Shown piece by piece: positions 25,258 to 33,998 of a DNA stretch of 64,000 bases. Within the stretch, counting starts at the first letter, position 1. Every line of letters starts with the position of its first letter. A program made the translations under genes and the position numbers. The notes beneath the pieces were generated by a model. That model did not search any database. It saw nothing but the letters and a program-made list of their open reading frames with translations, and was not told the origin of the DNA. Source of the DNA: Candidatus Saccharimonadota bacterium (GTDB taxonomy: Bacteria > Patescibacteriota > Saccharimonadia > Saccharimonadales > Saccharimonadaceae); the NCBI GenBank assembly GCA_003979185.1, contig RYWJ01000003.1:1-64000 (forward strand), given 5' to 3'.

Positions 25258-26199
25258 CTAAAATTCCTCCAAAAAATCAAGTTTGCCCGACTCAAAGTAG
25301 CGCACATCATTCAAGCCGTATTTTAGCATTACCAACCGATCAATGCCGCCGCCCCAAGCAAAGCCATGGTACTGCTCTGGGTCAATTCCAGCCGTTTTCA
25401 ACACGTTTGGATGAATCATGCCACAGCCTCCCATTTCTAACCAACCTTTCCCACCCAAAGCCGCTGGTTTCTCAATCAAGAATTCAGCCGACGGCTCAGT
25501 GAACGGAAAATAACCTGGCTGAGTCTTGATATTGAGCTTTTGGCCATAATAAAGCTCAAAGAAGCGTTTCAGTACCCCAAACATCTGCCCCATGTTTGCA
25601 TCTTTTGAAACAAATACGCCCTCACATTGATAAAAGGTATGCTCATGAGTTGCATCCACATCTTCATTACGAAAAACTCGACCTGGGATTACCACTGCAA
25701 TCTGTCCACCGTTTTCAAGATCTTTTTTGTATTTCTTCAGAGCACGATGTTGCATGGTCGAAGTATGGGCTGGCGGAATAAAGCCCTCAGAGGTGCGAAA
25801 AGTATCATAACCATCACGCGCTGGATGACCTTGAGCGAAGTTAAGGCTATCAAACATATGAAATTCATCATCAAGCTGCCGCGATTCCATCACATTGAAA
25901 CCCATATCAGAGTAAATTTTGACCACTCGGTCAAGCTCGACCATCAGGGGATGCTTGGATCCCAAATCTAGCTTAAAAATTGGTTGGTTTGGCGCACAAG
26001 GCGCTGAAACGTCAATCGGCTCAACATTCTCGCTCTCCGCCGCTTCCTCCAGCTCGGTAATTTGCCGCAAAATTGCCTGCTTCTTCGCATTCATTTGCCG
26101 CCCAAACTCACCCCGCTCCTCTGGCGGTAAAGTTTTGATCTTGGCATATTCGGCGTTGATGTTTTTTAGCTCAACTTTTAACTTCTCTATCTCTGACAT
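25258..26199 (-). CDS. pheS: Phenylalanyl-tRNA synthetase alpha subunit
   Basis: 313 residues. N-terminal coiled coil (about 1-55) and class II core with motif 2 GRVFRNEDVDATHEHTFYQ and motif 3 GFAWGGGIDRLVMLKYG. ATG at 26199 follows an extended -10 (TGTGCTATAAT) by about 8 nt, so the pheST mRNA is nearly leaderless. Confidence 0.97.
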   Translation of the reverse strand: MSEIEKLKVELKNINAEYAKIKTLPPEERGEFGRQMNAKKQAILRQITELEEAAESENVEPIDVSAPCAPNQPIFKLDLGSKHPLMVELDRVVKIYSDMGFNVMESRQLDDEFHMFDSLNFAQGHPARDGYDTFRTSEGFIPPAHTSTMQHRALKKYKKDLENGGQIAVVIPGRVFRNEDVDATHEHTFYQCEGVFVSKDANMGQMFGVLKRFFELYYGQKLNIKTQPGYFPFTEPSAEFLIEKPAALGGKGWLEMGGCGMIHPNVLKTAGIDPEQYHGFAWGGGIDRLVMLKYGLNDVRYFESGKLDFLEEF

Positions 26200-26315
26200 A
26201 ATAATAATTATAGCACAAAACAGTCATTTCCTAAGAGAAAACAACCCTCCAGCCCAAAGTCATATACTTACTTAAAGCACTTCTCACGCAAGCTAATTTA
26301 TTTACTGAATAAGAA

Positions 26316-26537
26316 TTAGATAAAGAAAATACAGAACAGCGAAATAATCGCCAATACGATCAAAACAATCCAAATCCAAGTAAAACGGCCTGTTTTCTTC
26401 GTGTCTTTCACATAGTTCGAATCATCAACATAATCTGGGTCGTGACGACGCTCGCTCTGTGCTCGCGCCCGCAAATCAGCCGAAATACGGCGGTTTAACT
26501 CCGACCTATCCTCACCTCTCGACATCATTACACCCAT
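26316..26537 (-). CDS. Small membrane protein, function unknown
   Basis: 73 residues: a charged N-terminal half rich in Arg/Asp (RSELNRRISADLRARAQSER) and one C-terminal helix (WIWIVLIVLAIISLFCIFFI), thus a tail-anchored layout. A modest ribosome binding stretch (AGGATAGGAG) precedes the start. No family recognised. Confidence 0.65.
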   Translation of the reverse strand: MGVMMSRGEDRSELNRRISADLRARAQSERRHDPDYVDDSNYVKDTKKTGRFTWIWIVLIVLAIISLFCIFFI

Positions 26538-26708
26538 AAATTACTCCTATCCTTTCTATGCTTAAAAATCTATCAATTACACCACAACAATTTTAGTCGT
26601 ATTTTATTATTCTAACACACTTCTTTCCTGTTGTGCTTAACTTTTCTTAGTGATTTTTACTGTTCATGTGCTATAATGAGAGAAATATTAGAAATTAAGG
26701 AGGTTAGA

Positions 26709-27704
26709 ATGGCGAACCAAAAGCCAAACAAATCTGGAAAGAAGAACAATTCCCAGCCAGAACCTAAGAAAGAACTTAAAGAATCCAAAGACATCAAGTC
26801 AACTAAGGATGTCAAGGAAACCAAAGAGGTCAAAGAGAAAACCAGCGAATCCAAGGCTACCGTAGTTGCTTCCGCACCAAAGAGTACCAATCCGCTCAAA
26901 GGTTTCTTCGCTCGCAAATACGGTGAGAATGAGAATATTTTAACCATTTTTAAGACTCCAAAGATCTGGGGTGCATTAATTGGCGAAGTTTTTGGTACCA
27001 TGCTACTTGTGATGGTTTTGTTGACTTTGGGTACTAACCCACTCTACATTACTTTCGCTGTACTTGGTCTATATGTGGCTATTTTTGGCATTTCTGGTGC
27101 CAATCTCAACCCACTTGTGACCGCTGGTCTCATGGCTTCCCGTCGTATGTCTGCCATCCGTGGCGTACTCTACATGCTTGCACAATTGCTCGGCGGTTGG
27201 CTTGGCTTGATCGTTATCAACGCTTTCCGTCTCGCTAGCGAAGCCAGCACACCTTTGCCAATTATGAACGAGGTCACTGGCGAAACTTTCTGGGCAGTTG
27301 CACTTGTCGAGTTACTAGGTGCTATTGTTATTGCTTTCGCTTTTGCACGCGCACTCAAGCTTGCTAAGAAGAACGCTTTGGCTTTCGGGTTCGTCGTTGC
27401 TAGTAGTATGACCCTTGCCATTATCTTTGGTATGGTTATCACTCAGAATTTCTTTGGTATCCAGTACGGTTTTATGTTTAACCCAGTTGCTGCTTTGATG
27501 TATCAGATTTTGCCAACTAGCGCTGATAACTTCGGTGAGCTAGCTCAGATGGCTGGCCTTGCTGCTACTGCTTATGTTATCTTCCCTATCATTGGCGGTA
27601 TCGTTGGATTCTATCTTTCCGACCTTACTTCCCGTTTGGCTGGTACAGGTTACAGCTGTGCTTGCGATGATGAATGTGGCTGCACAGAAGTCTGCAACAA
27701 ATAA
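26709..27704 (+). CDS. Aquaporin/MIP-like channel with charged N-terminal tail
   Basis: 331 residues from the ATG at 26709 behind AAGGAGGT; longer frames cross the promoter. A Lys/Glu/Ser-rich tail of about 60 residues precedes six MIP-type helices. The two half-helix motifs are altered from NPA to NPL (SGANLNPLVTAGLMASRR) and NPV (YGFMFNPVAALMYQ). The C-terminus carries a Cys-rich tail (CACDDECGCTEVC). A water or small-solute channel is likely; selectivity unknown. Confidence 0.85.
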   Translation: MANQKPNKSGKKNNSQPEPKKELKESKDIKSTKDVKETKEVKEKTSESKATVVASAPKSTNPLKGFFARKYGENENILTIFKTPKIWGALIGEVFGTMLLVMVLLTLGTNPLYITFAVLGLYVAIFGISGANLNPLVTAGLMASRRMSAIRGVLYMLAQLLGGWLGLIVINAFRLASEASTPLPIMNEVTGETFWAVALVELLGAIVIAFAFARALKLAKKNALAFGFVVASSMTLAIIFGMVITQNFFGIQYGFMFNPVAALMYQILPTSADNFGELAQMAGLAATAYVIFPIIGGIVGFYLSDLTSRLAGTGYSCACDDECGCTEVCNK

Positions 27705-27734
27705 TCATCCGATATTTGATATAAATATCCTACG

Positions 27735-27763
27735 AAGTGCCGTTTATTATAACGGCACTTTTT
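27735..27763 (+). terminator. Intrinsic terminator of the aquaporin-like gene
   Basis: AGTGCCGTT-TATTAT-AACGGCACT then TTTTGG. Confidence 0.9.
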
Positions 27764-27788
27764 GGTTAGAGTGTGCTATAATAATCCT

Positions 27789-29855
27789 ATGGTTAAAAAG
27801 CAGAAACATACGGTCGATCAGACCAAATCCGCCAAGACCACTACTGATATTGATCAAGATACACCCGCTGTCGGTGAGGAGTTATTGTCGAATCCTAAAA
27901 AAGATGACAATATCATCGACAAACCTTCTAAAAAACCTAAGTCCAACCGCGGCAAGTATCCTATGCCAGCGATTTTGCGAGTACTTTGTTCTCTAGCCTT
28001 CTTGATAGTTGTTTCGATTTTTATTACTTGGTTTATACTTTGGCGCCAAAATATGTGTGATGCCGATACGACCATGGAGTTTATTCAAGAAAAATCCGAT
28101 ATTGCCACCTATAGCTACTTGGTGATCTTCGGCCTGCTCGCAATTATATCAGCTATCACTTGGCGCCCATTCTTTAGTACTGGATTATTCTTCTGTATCG
28201 TAAGCATCCTAACTTTTGTACATATGCAAAAGTTTGAATTACGTGGCGAGCCATTCTTACCAGAGGAAATTGCTTTAGCCGAAAACGCTGGCGATATGAT
28301 AGAGTTCGTAGACGCAACAGAGATACAGCAGTTGATCTGGGGTGTGATTTTTGTCCTGATTGGCTCAATCTTGGCCGAATATTGTATGCGCCGAGTCTTT
28401 GGCCGCAATCGTAAAAAGCTCGCATGGTGGGATCGCTTTGCAATCGTCCCGAGAATAACTTTTACCATGATAGCGTTGGCATTTTTTGCTGGTATTGCCC
28501 ACCCCGTGCTTGACCGTACTGATACAGAATGGATTGACGGGCTAGATCTGATAGCTTGGAGTCAGATCGAAAATTATGAATTCAATGGTATTATCATAGG
28601 ATTTCTGTATAATTTTGGTGATACCACCGTGAAGCAGCCAGAGGATTATAGTGCCGAGCGTATTGCTGAGATCGCTGATAAATATAATAAACTGAAGCAA
28701 GCAGACACTGGTCGCGTGAGTTTAGGCGATGAGGTTGATAACATTATTGTAATCCTCAACGAAACCTTTTACGATCCAGCCCTTTTGACGAAGTATTACG
28801 ATCATGTTGGCGGCGACGTCACGCCAAATTTGCACAAGATTTTCCGAGAATATCCTAGTGGTTATATGTACTCACCAGAATACGGCGGCGGTACAGCCAA
28901 TGTCGAGTTTGAAGTGCAAACTGGCCTTTCTAACTATTGGGCAAAAACTTTCCCTTACGTCAACACCATTTCTAAAATGGACAAGCTTTTCGGCGTCGCT
29001 TCTTGGAGCAAACAAAATGGTTTCGATACTACAGCAATTCACTCATACGGCGGTTCTTTCTATAAACGCAATATCGTCTATCCAAAAATTGGCTACAATC
29101 AGTTCATAGATGACGAAGAAATGCAATTCACCGAGAAGGATTACAGTAGCAACGTTATTAATGATCGCTCGGTCTATCGCGAGATTATCTCGCTACTCGA
29201 AGACAGTGATGAACCACAAATGATCGGTGCTGTCACCATGCAGAACCACGCCCCCTACTGGCAAGCTGAGTATCCAGATAAACAGTTCTGGCTCAAAAAT
29301 GATAAAGTCGACAATAACTGGGATATTGTTTCCAGCTTCCAGAGCTTATACTACTCTGACAAATATCTCGGCGAGTTCATTGAAGCACTAGATAGGCTTA
29401 AAGAACGCACAGTCGTCCTATGGTTTGGCGATCACGCAATGGGGCAGCTTAGCCTATATGCTAGCTCCAGCAATCAAGATGATAAAAATATCGCTCATCT
29501 GACGCCCTATTTTGTCTACGCCAACTTTGACATTAAAAGTCCTTATACCGAACGTGAAACCGCCAAGTTCAACGCTGCCCAGGGTCTAGATTTTAGTAAT
29601 ATTCGTTATGTCAAAGGCGTAGATCTACCAACTACCACGCCAAATTGTATCCAAAATACCATGTACAATGTGCTAGGCGTAGAAAAACCAACCCTTTACT
29701 ACCTTCTCGATAAAGTTTGCAGTACGACACCCATTCTATCGAATGCCTACTACGGTGGCAAAAGTCCATCAGACAGCATCACTCCATACCACGAATATGA
29801 GCTATTGAACTACGACATTCTCTACGGCCAGCATTACTGGAAAGAAGAAAATTAA
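27789..29855 (+). CDS. LtaS-like sulfatase-fold phosphoglycerol transferase
   Basis: 688 residues from the ATG at 27789, 8 nt after GTGCTATAAT; the longer frame reads through the promoter. A basic cytoplasmic tail, five hydrophobic helices, then an extracytoplasmic alkaline-phosphatase/sulfatase domain: NIIVILNETFYDPALL (metal ligand region), the catalytic-Thr stretch PEYGGGTANVEFEVQTG, and WFGDHAMGQLSLY. The layout matches lipoteichoic-acid synthase and related enzymes. Whether this cell makes a polyglycerolphosphate polymer cannot be told. Confidence 0.85.
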   Translation: MVKKQKHTVDQTKSAKTTTDIDQDTPAVGEELLSNPKKDDNIIDKPSKKPKSNRGKYPMPAILRVLCSLAFLIVVSIFITWFILWRQNMCDADTTMEFIQEKSDIATYSYLVIFGLLAIISAITWRPFFSTGLFFCIVSILTFVHMQKFELRGEPFLPEEIALAENAGDMIEFVDATEIQQLIWGVIFVLIGSILAEYCMRRVFGRNRKKLAWWDRFAIVPRITFTMIALAFFAGIAHPVLDRTDTEWIDGLDLIAWSQIENYEFNGIIIGFLYNFGDTTVKQPEDYSAERIAEIADKYNKLKQADTGRVSLGDEVDNIIVILNETFYDPALLTKYYDHVGGDVTPNLHKIFREYPSGYMYSPEYGGGTANVEFEVQTGLSNYWAKTFPYVNTISKMDKLFGVASWSKQNGFDTTAIHSYGGSFYKRNIVYPKIGYNQFIDDEEMQFTEKDYSSNVINDRSVYREIISLLEDSDEPQMIGAVTMQNHAPYWQAEYPDKQFWLKNDKVDNNWDIVSSFQSLYYSDKYLGEFIEALDRLKERTVVLWFGDHAMGQLSLYASSSNQDDKNIAHLTPYFVYANFDIKSPYTERETAKFNAAQGLDFSNIRYVKGVDLPTTTPNCIQNTMYNVLGVEKPTLYYLLDKVCSTTPILSNAYYGGKSPSDSITPYHEYELLNYDILYGQHYWKEEN

Positions 29856-29865
29856 TAATCGCAAA

Positions 29866-31284
29866 TTAATTCTTTGGGAACAGTGGTTGTGCTGGTGGTA
29901 CGACTGCTTTTGCCGTAAAAATATCAATAATTTGCTGAGCAGTTTCCGGTAAGAAAACCGTCAGTAATTGCGCAGTATCGACTAATCCGCGTTCCAAGTC
30001 TCGCAAAACTTCCTGCACTCGTTCGCTTTCACCGTTTTTAGCGAGTTCCCAAGGCTTCTGTTCGTCGATCTGCTTATTGAGTTGCTGGATCTTCCCCCAA
30101 ACCAAGTCAAGCGCCTTTGAAAATTCAAATTTGTCCATCAATGCACAGAACTCAGAGGTCAGCTTCAATTCTGACTGAACCCCTGCTACATCATTCTTTT
30201 TACAGAGCGTCGCCAAACGCTGAACCAAATTCCCTAGATCGTTAGCTAGTTCATTATTATAAGCATTCTCAAACTTTTCGTTGGTAAAGTCCGAATCCGC
30301 AAAGCTATCAATATGGCGCAAAAAGAAATACCGAAAAGCTGGCAAACCCTTACGATTCAACACCTCCATCGGGTCAATCACATTGCCAAGACTTTTACTC
30401 ATTTTTTGACCATTCGAAAGTACGTGACCATGCACAACAAGGTTCTTTGGCAAATCCAAACCAATACCCAGCAAAATCGCTGGCCAAGTAATCGCATGAA
30501 AACGCAAAATATCTTTCCCCACAAACTGCGCTGCTGCTGGCCAAAACTCTTTCATATCGTCACTGTCAGGATAGCCTAAAACGCTAATATAGTTAGACAG
30601 CGCATCCACCCAAACATACATCACCTGATCATCATCGCCTGGCACCGGCACGCCCCAAGTCAGCTGTTTACGTGGACGCGAGATCGAAATATCTGGCGCA
30701 TCTTCTAGTAAACGCAACATCTCCTGCTTACGAAACTCAGGCGTAATCCGCATCTCTCCCGACTCGATAGCTGAACGAATACGCTCCTTAAAATCACTAA
30801 TACGCAGATAATAATTATGCTCTGATAGTTTCTGATAAGGCTTTTGGTGATCTGGGCAACAGCCCTCATTCTCTTCGTATTCTTTTTGCGTCACAAAACG
30901 TTCACACCCCTCACAGTACCAGCCATCATACTCCGCACTATAAATATGCGGTTCTAGTTTTTTCCAGACTTCCTGCACGGAACGCACATGTTCCGGATCC
31001 GTCGTCCGTACGAAATCCGTATACGAAATATTCAAGCGCTTGATAAACTCACGGAATTTATCTGAATTTTCTTGCACATATTCCTCAACAGGAATATGAT
31101 TTTTTTGGGCAGTACTAAAGACTTTGTTGCCATGCTCATCTGTACCTACTTGAAAACGAACCTCATCACCCTTGAGCCGATGATAACGCGCATAAGTATC
31201 TGCCAAAAGATAGTCCATCGCATGACCAATGTGTGGATTACCGTTGACATATGGAATTGCTGTACAGATATAAACTTTTGACAT
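29866..31284 (-). CDS. metG: Methionyl-tRNA synthetase
   Basis: 472 residues, a compact form. HIGH signature at 18-21 (PHIGHAMDYLLAD), a connective-peptide zinc knuckle starting C124-EGC127, KMSKSLGNVIDP and a helical anticodon-binding domain. It lacks the C-terminal OB tRNA-binding domain of longer MetRS. A TATAAT-like box lies just before the start. It converges with the LtaS-like gene, with 10 nt between the stops. Confidence 0.97.
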   Translation of the reverse strand: MSKVYICTAIPYVNGNPHIGHAMDYLLADTYARYHRLKGDEVRFQVGTDEHGNKVFSTAQKNHIPVEEYVQENSDKFREFIKRLNISYTDFVRTTDPEHVRSVQEVWKKLEPHIYSAEYDGWYCEGCERFVTQKEYEENEGCCPDHQKPYQKLSEHNYYLRISDFKERIRSAIESGEMRITPEFRKQEMLRLLEDAPDISISRPRKQLTWGVPVPGDDDQVMYVWVDALSNYISVLGYPDSDDMKEFWPAAAQFVGKDILRFHAITWPAILLGIGLDLPKNLVVHGHVLSNGQKMSKSLGNVIDPMEVLNRKGLPAFRYFFLRHIDSFADSDFTNEKFENAYNNELANDLGNLVQRLATLCKKNDVAGVQSELKLTSEFCALMDKFEFSKALDLVWGKIQQLNKQIDEQKPWELAKNGESERVQEVLRDLERGLVDTAQLLTVFLPETAQQIIDIFTAKAVVPPAQPLFPKN

Positions 31285-31323
31285 AATAACTTAATTATAT
31301 CATATTTCTGAATAATGACGTGG

Positions 31324-31349
31324 AAAAAGGCACTCCGAAGAGTGCCTTA
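31324..31349 (-). terminator. Intrinsic terminator with UUCG loop
   Basis: Minus strand AAGGCACTC-TTCG-GAGTGCCTT then TTTCC. It ends the unit of the 83-residue membrane protein. Confidence 0.9.
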
Positions 31350-31403
31350 AATGGGGGTCAACTTTTACAAAGATGCTTATCTGGGGTACAAAGCCGCCAC
31401 TAG

Positions 31404-31655
31404 TTAGCGCCAGCGTCTGCGCCCGTACCTGTGATTGCGTCGATTAAACAGCCAGGCAATGACCGCAACAATCGCGGCAATGGTCAATGCTACGTTCAGC
31501 ACAACAAACCAAAGCGCAAAGGTTGCCACCACCTGAATAACAATCGCCACAACCGCAACGATACCGCCGACGATCAGCCCTGCCACCTTTTTGCCAGCAC
31601 CAAAGAATGATCCCAGGATCACCAGCAAAAAACACAGCACAATAAAGTCACCCAT
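31404..31655 (-). CDS. Small hydrophobic membrane protein, function unknown
   Basis: 83 residues, two or three hydrophobic helices (IVLCFLLVILGSFFGAGKKV, IVGGIVAVVAIVIQVVATFA) and a very basic C-terminus (NRRNHRYGRRRWR). The ribosome binding site is GGGAGGGTTT. It stands as a single unit with a consensus promoter and UUCG terminator. The GC-rich coding sequence contrasts with the flanks. No family recognised. Confidence 0.65.
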   Translation of the reverse strand: MGDFIVLCFLLVILGSFFGAGKKVAGLIVGGIVAVVAIVIQVVATFALWFVVLNVALTIAAIVAVIAWLFNRRNHRYGRRRWR

Positions 31656-31719
31656 CAGAAACCCTCCCTTTCTCTATAAAGGTACAATTTTTATATAGAG
31701 CATTACCCTATATACTTCC

Positions 31720-31748
31720 ATTATAGCACACTTTGCTCAAAAAGTCAA
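31720..31748 (-). promoter_or_regulatory. Strong promoter of the 83-residue membrane protein
   Basis: TTGACT, 17 bp, TATAAT on the minus strand, same spacer as at 13231-13259. The leader carries CTCTATA/TATAGAG and a TTGTACCTTTA box. Confidence 0.9.
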
Positions 31749-31775
31749 TGGTTAAATAGAGCTTGAGTACTATAT

Positions 31776-32005
31776 CCCCTCACCACCCTTAACCCATATA
31801 CTATTTAGGTAGTAGCGACGCAGCGTATGGAGAGGCCGTCATAGCGACTACTGGTGTCGGCTGGGGCGACATTGGAGTTATCAATCCAAAGGGTGTATGT
31901 GCGCCGACTATCATCGGAGTAGACGGTACGCGACCAATAATTGCCGTTGGAGTCAGGACGGTTAAGCTTACCATCCCAGACGCCCCCGGCATAAGGGAAG
32001 TTGTA
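31776..32005 (-). pseudogene. Orphan FISUMP C-terminal cassette C
   Basis: The minus strand encodes 66 residues, YNFPYAGGVWDGKLNRPDSN...NYWSRTV...GLSIRCVATT, to TAA 31805-31807, then the constant tail (subtype GGGATATAGTA, as cassette A). It begins 9 nt after the UAG of the 117-residue gene (32015-32017) and is in the same frame, so readthrough would fuse them. No own promoter or ribosome binding site. Confidence 0.8.
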
Positions 32006-32014
32006 GGGAGGATA

Positions 32015-32368
32015 CTATCGTGATCTTCTATTCGCTAAAACTATCCGAATAATCTGACTTAAGCAAACTATCCATAATACAAATGGTACTATATAGAGAA
32101 AGAGTACTATGGTCTCAGGAGTAAAACTAAAATCGCTAAACCATACCTTAATGATATCCCAATCACTATCATACATCGAATGGTTTCTCACTGAACACAT
32201 GTTGATTTCTGCTAAAACTGGCACCACGATGGAACATAGTAACGTTACGACACCTAGGACTTCTTGCCATTTCTTTTTAGCTAAACCAACCGTAAATCCG
32301 CCGATGAATACTCCAGACATTAAGATCAGTAATCTGATCCAGTCGTTGAAAGTGGCTAATATGTCCAT
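32015..32368 (-). CDS. Small multi-pass membrane protein, function unknown
   Basis: 117 residues with about four hydrophobic segments (LLILMSGVFIGGFTVGLA, VLGVVTLLCSIVVPVLAEI, IVLFLYIVPFVLWIVCL) and a basic end (RRSR). It lies 52 nt downstream of FISUMP gene 3 without a visible promoter or strong ribosome binding site, so it is probably co-transcribed. Cassette C follows its UAG. No family recognised. Confidence 0.6.
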   Translation of the reverse strand: MDILATFNDWIRLLILMSGVFIGGFTVGLAKKKWQEVLGVVTLLCSIVVPVLAEINMCSVRNHSMYDSDWDIIKVWFSDFSFTPETIVLFLYIVPFVLWIVCLSQIIRIVLANRRSR

Positions 32369-32420
32369 AAGGTTTAGTATCCATTCCGTATCTTTACTTA
32401 TATTCCTGTATCTTATTATA

Positions 32421-33764
32421 CTACACTCCCACCGCCGTCACTGTAATACTAGTAGAGTAGATGCCTGATGGTAGTAATGGGCTGATAGTTACGCCTATAC
32501 CATAAGTATGAATAGTTTGAGAGGGATATGCACCAAGACTAGTAGTATTGTAGTAACTTTGGGGAGTAGTAGTAATACCTACATAGGTACTATTCCCACT
32601 ACTACCATCAGGACTACCAGTAGCTATACCCCAAGCACTAGTGCCGGGAGTTAAATTAGACGCCGCTGGAATAGTTGGCGCGTTCTCTACGGTCAGTTCA
32701 GGATTACGTAAATCTGGGTCATTAGAATGCAACAATACTTGATAATGTGTGCTGGATGAGATTGCTGCCGATATATTGCCTTTATTGACAATTTTAGAGT
32801 CTACTACTTGTTCTATATTCGATACTGCGTCAATAGTAATTGTATCGTCAACAATGACAGAAAGAGTAGAAGAAGCACTAGGGTTTATTCCATTAGCAAC
32901 ACAGCGCACCGGTTCACCAACACTGCGGTCGCCAGCAACAACTGGTGAGACACCAAAGGTGGTAAAACTTAGACTATATACATTAATAGAAGAGCTGGCA
33001 GTGCGCGACCAATAGTAACCACTAGCATCGACAAACTGGAGAGCGCTATTGAGCGTAGCGCCGGCAGGAGAGAAACTGTAGGGAGTAGAGCGAATCTTGG
33101 TAACACCAGCCACATCATTAGTAATCCTCGCCTTTTCTGCAAGGTTGGCAAATGACCCATTACCATTGCTCAATGGCAACTTCCAACCTTTCGGGCAGAT
33201 ACTGCTAGGAGCCACTTGTCCGTCAGTAGCTACTGACTCCCCACCAGTAGAGGCTGTCGCTGTGTACCAGTTATAGTGGGCACCGTTAGTGGTATTACCG
33301 TCATAATAAGCTTTACTTTGATATTTGCTATCAATATCAAAACCAGCCAAGCTAGAATCCGGAATTACATAGTCCGTCACAACGTCAGAGTCGGCAGGAG
33401 TTAGAGTTTTATCAATAATACGCAAGTTCTCCGTCATCCAACAATTACCATCTTCGTGTCTACGTATATTATAGATGTTGCCATCGCGGATGTCAGTTAA
33501 TGATGCTGTGCTACCAATAGCGGAATTATTGCAAATCGACCAAGACATTTCCTGCATAGTAGATATATTTTCCAAGGTCATCTTCGCTGCATTTGCACGG
33601 GGTGCTTGATAAGAAACGAGCACCAATATCCCTAGTATAGTAGCAATAACGCCAACACCGCAAAGAGCTCTACGCCGTTTCTTACCACAACGAAAACTAG
33701 GTCGAAGTAAGTGGCGACTCTTTTTGTCTGAAGCAGATTTACTTTTAATGTTACTGTATGACAT
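32421..33764 (-). CDS. FISUMP plus C-terminal beta-domain surface protein (FISUMP gene 3)
   Basis: 447 residues from the ATG at 33764 after AAAAGGAGGGC. Basic N-terminus, one helix (GVGVIATILGILVLVSYQ, then ANA: signal peptide or anchor), FISUMP (MQEMSWSIC, HEDGNCWMTENLRI, ICPKGWKLP, GYYWSRTA, EPVRCVA), then a beta domain of about 135 residues ending SGIYSTSITVTAVGV. That last domain resembles the free proteins at 56818 and 58405. The last 233 bp appear identical to those of gene 4. Order FISUMP-beta, opposite to genes 1 and 2. Confidence 0.88.
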   Translation of the reverse strand: MSYSNIKSKSASDKKSRHLLRPSFRCGKKRRRALCGVGVIATILGILVLVSYQAPRANAAKMTLENISTMQEMSWSICNNSAIGSTASLTDIRDGNIYNIRRHEDGNCWMTENLRIIDKTLTPADSDVVTDYVIPDSSLAGFDIDSKYQSKAYYDGNTTNGAHYNWYTATASTGGESVATDGQVAPSSICPKGWKLPLSNGNGSFANLAEKARITNDVAGVTKIRSTPYSFSPAGATLNSALQFVDASGYYWSRTASSSINVYSLSFTTFGVSPVVAGDRSVGEPVRCVANGINPSASSTLSVIVDDTITIDAVSNIEQVVDSKIVNKGNISAAISSSTHYQVLLHSNDPDLRNPELTVENAPTIPAASNLTPGTSAWGIATGSPDGSSGNSTYVGITTTPQSYYNTTSLGAYPSQTIHTYGIGVTISPLLPSGIYSTSITVTAVGV

Positions 33765-33803
33765 ACTGCCCTCCTTTTGGGTTAATAAATCCCCGCGAAA
33801 TCC

Positions 33804-33952
33804 AAAAAACAAAAACGACACCGCAAGGGTGTCTAATCCATTTTAAACCTAGCACTATTTTGTAATGCCAAATCTAAACTTGCGGTGCCGTTTCCGGCAG
33901 ACTTAACACTACAAAAGCAAAAAGCACTTAAGTGGTTTAAAATGTATTAGAC
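33804..33952 (-). ncRNA. Structured FISUMP leader RNA, copy 2 (candidate attenuator)
   Basis: Minus strand. Outer stem P1 joins 33952-33923 (GTCTAATACATTTTAAACC...) with 33856-33831 (...GGTTTAAAATGGATTAGAC). Inner stem P2 uses TGTAGTG/CATTACA and AAGTCT/AGATTT. The loop GGCACCGCAAG (33889-33879) can pair with CTTGCGGTGTC (33827-33817). The latter also forms a proper terminator hairpin, GACACC-CTTGC-GGTGTC followed by GTTTTTG, whose 5' arm takes the last three bases of P1. So P1 plus pseudoknot and the terminator exclude each other. Confidence 0.78.
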
Positions 33953-33958
33953 TCTTTC

Positions 33959-33987
33959 ATTATACCCAACTTATACTTGCATGGCAA
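33959..33987 (-). promoter_or_regulatory. Promoter of FISUMP gene 3
   Basis: TTGCCA, 17 bp, TATAAT on the minus strand, placing the transcript start right before leader stem P1. Confidence 0.78.
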
Positions 33988-33998
33988 GTAAATTTTCC

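Noticed and set aside
31801..31992. 63-residue minus-strand frame with its own ATG
   Set aside because: It is an out-of-frame reading of cassette C; the FISUMP-like frame is the other one (YNFPYAGG...).
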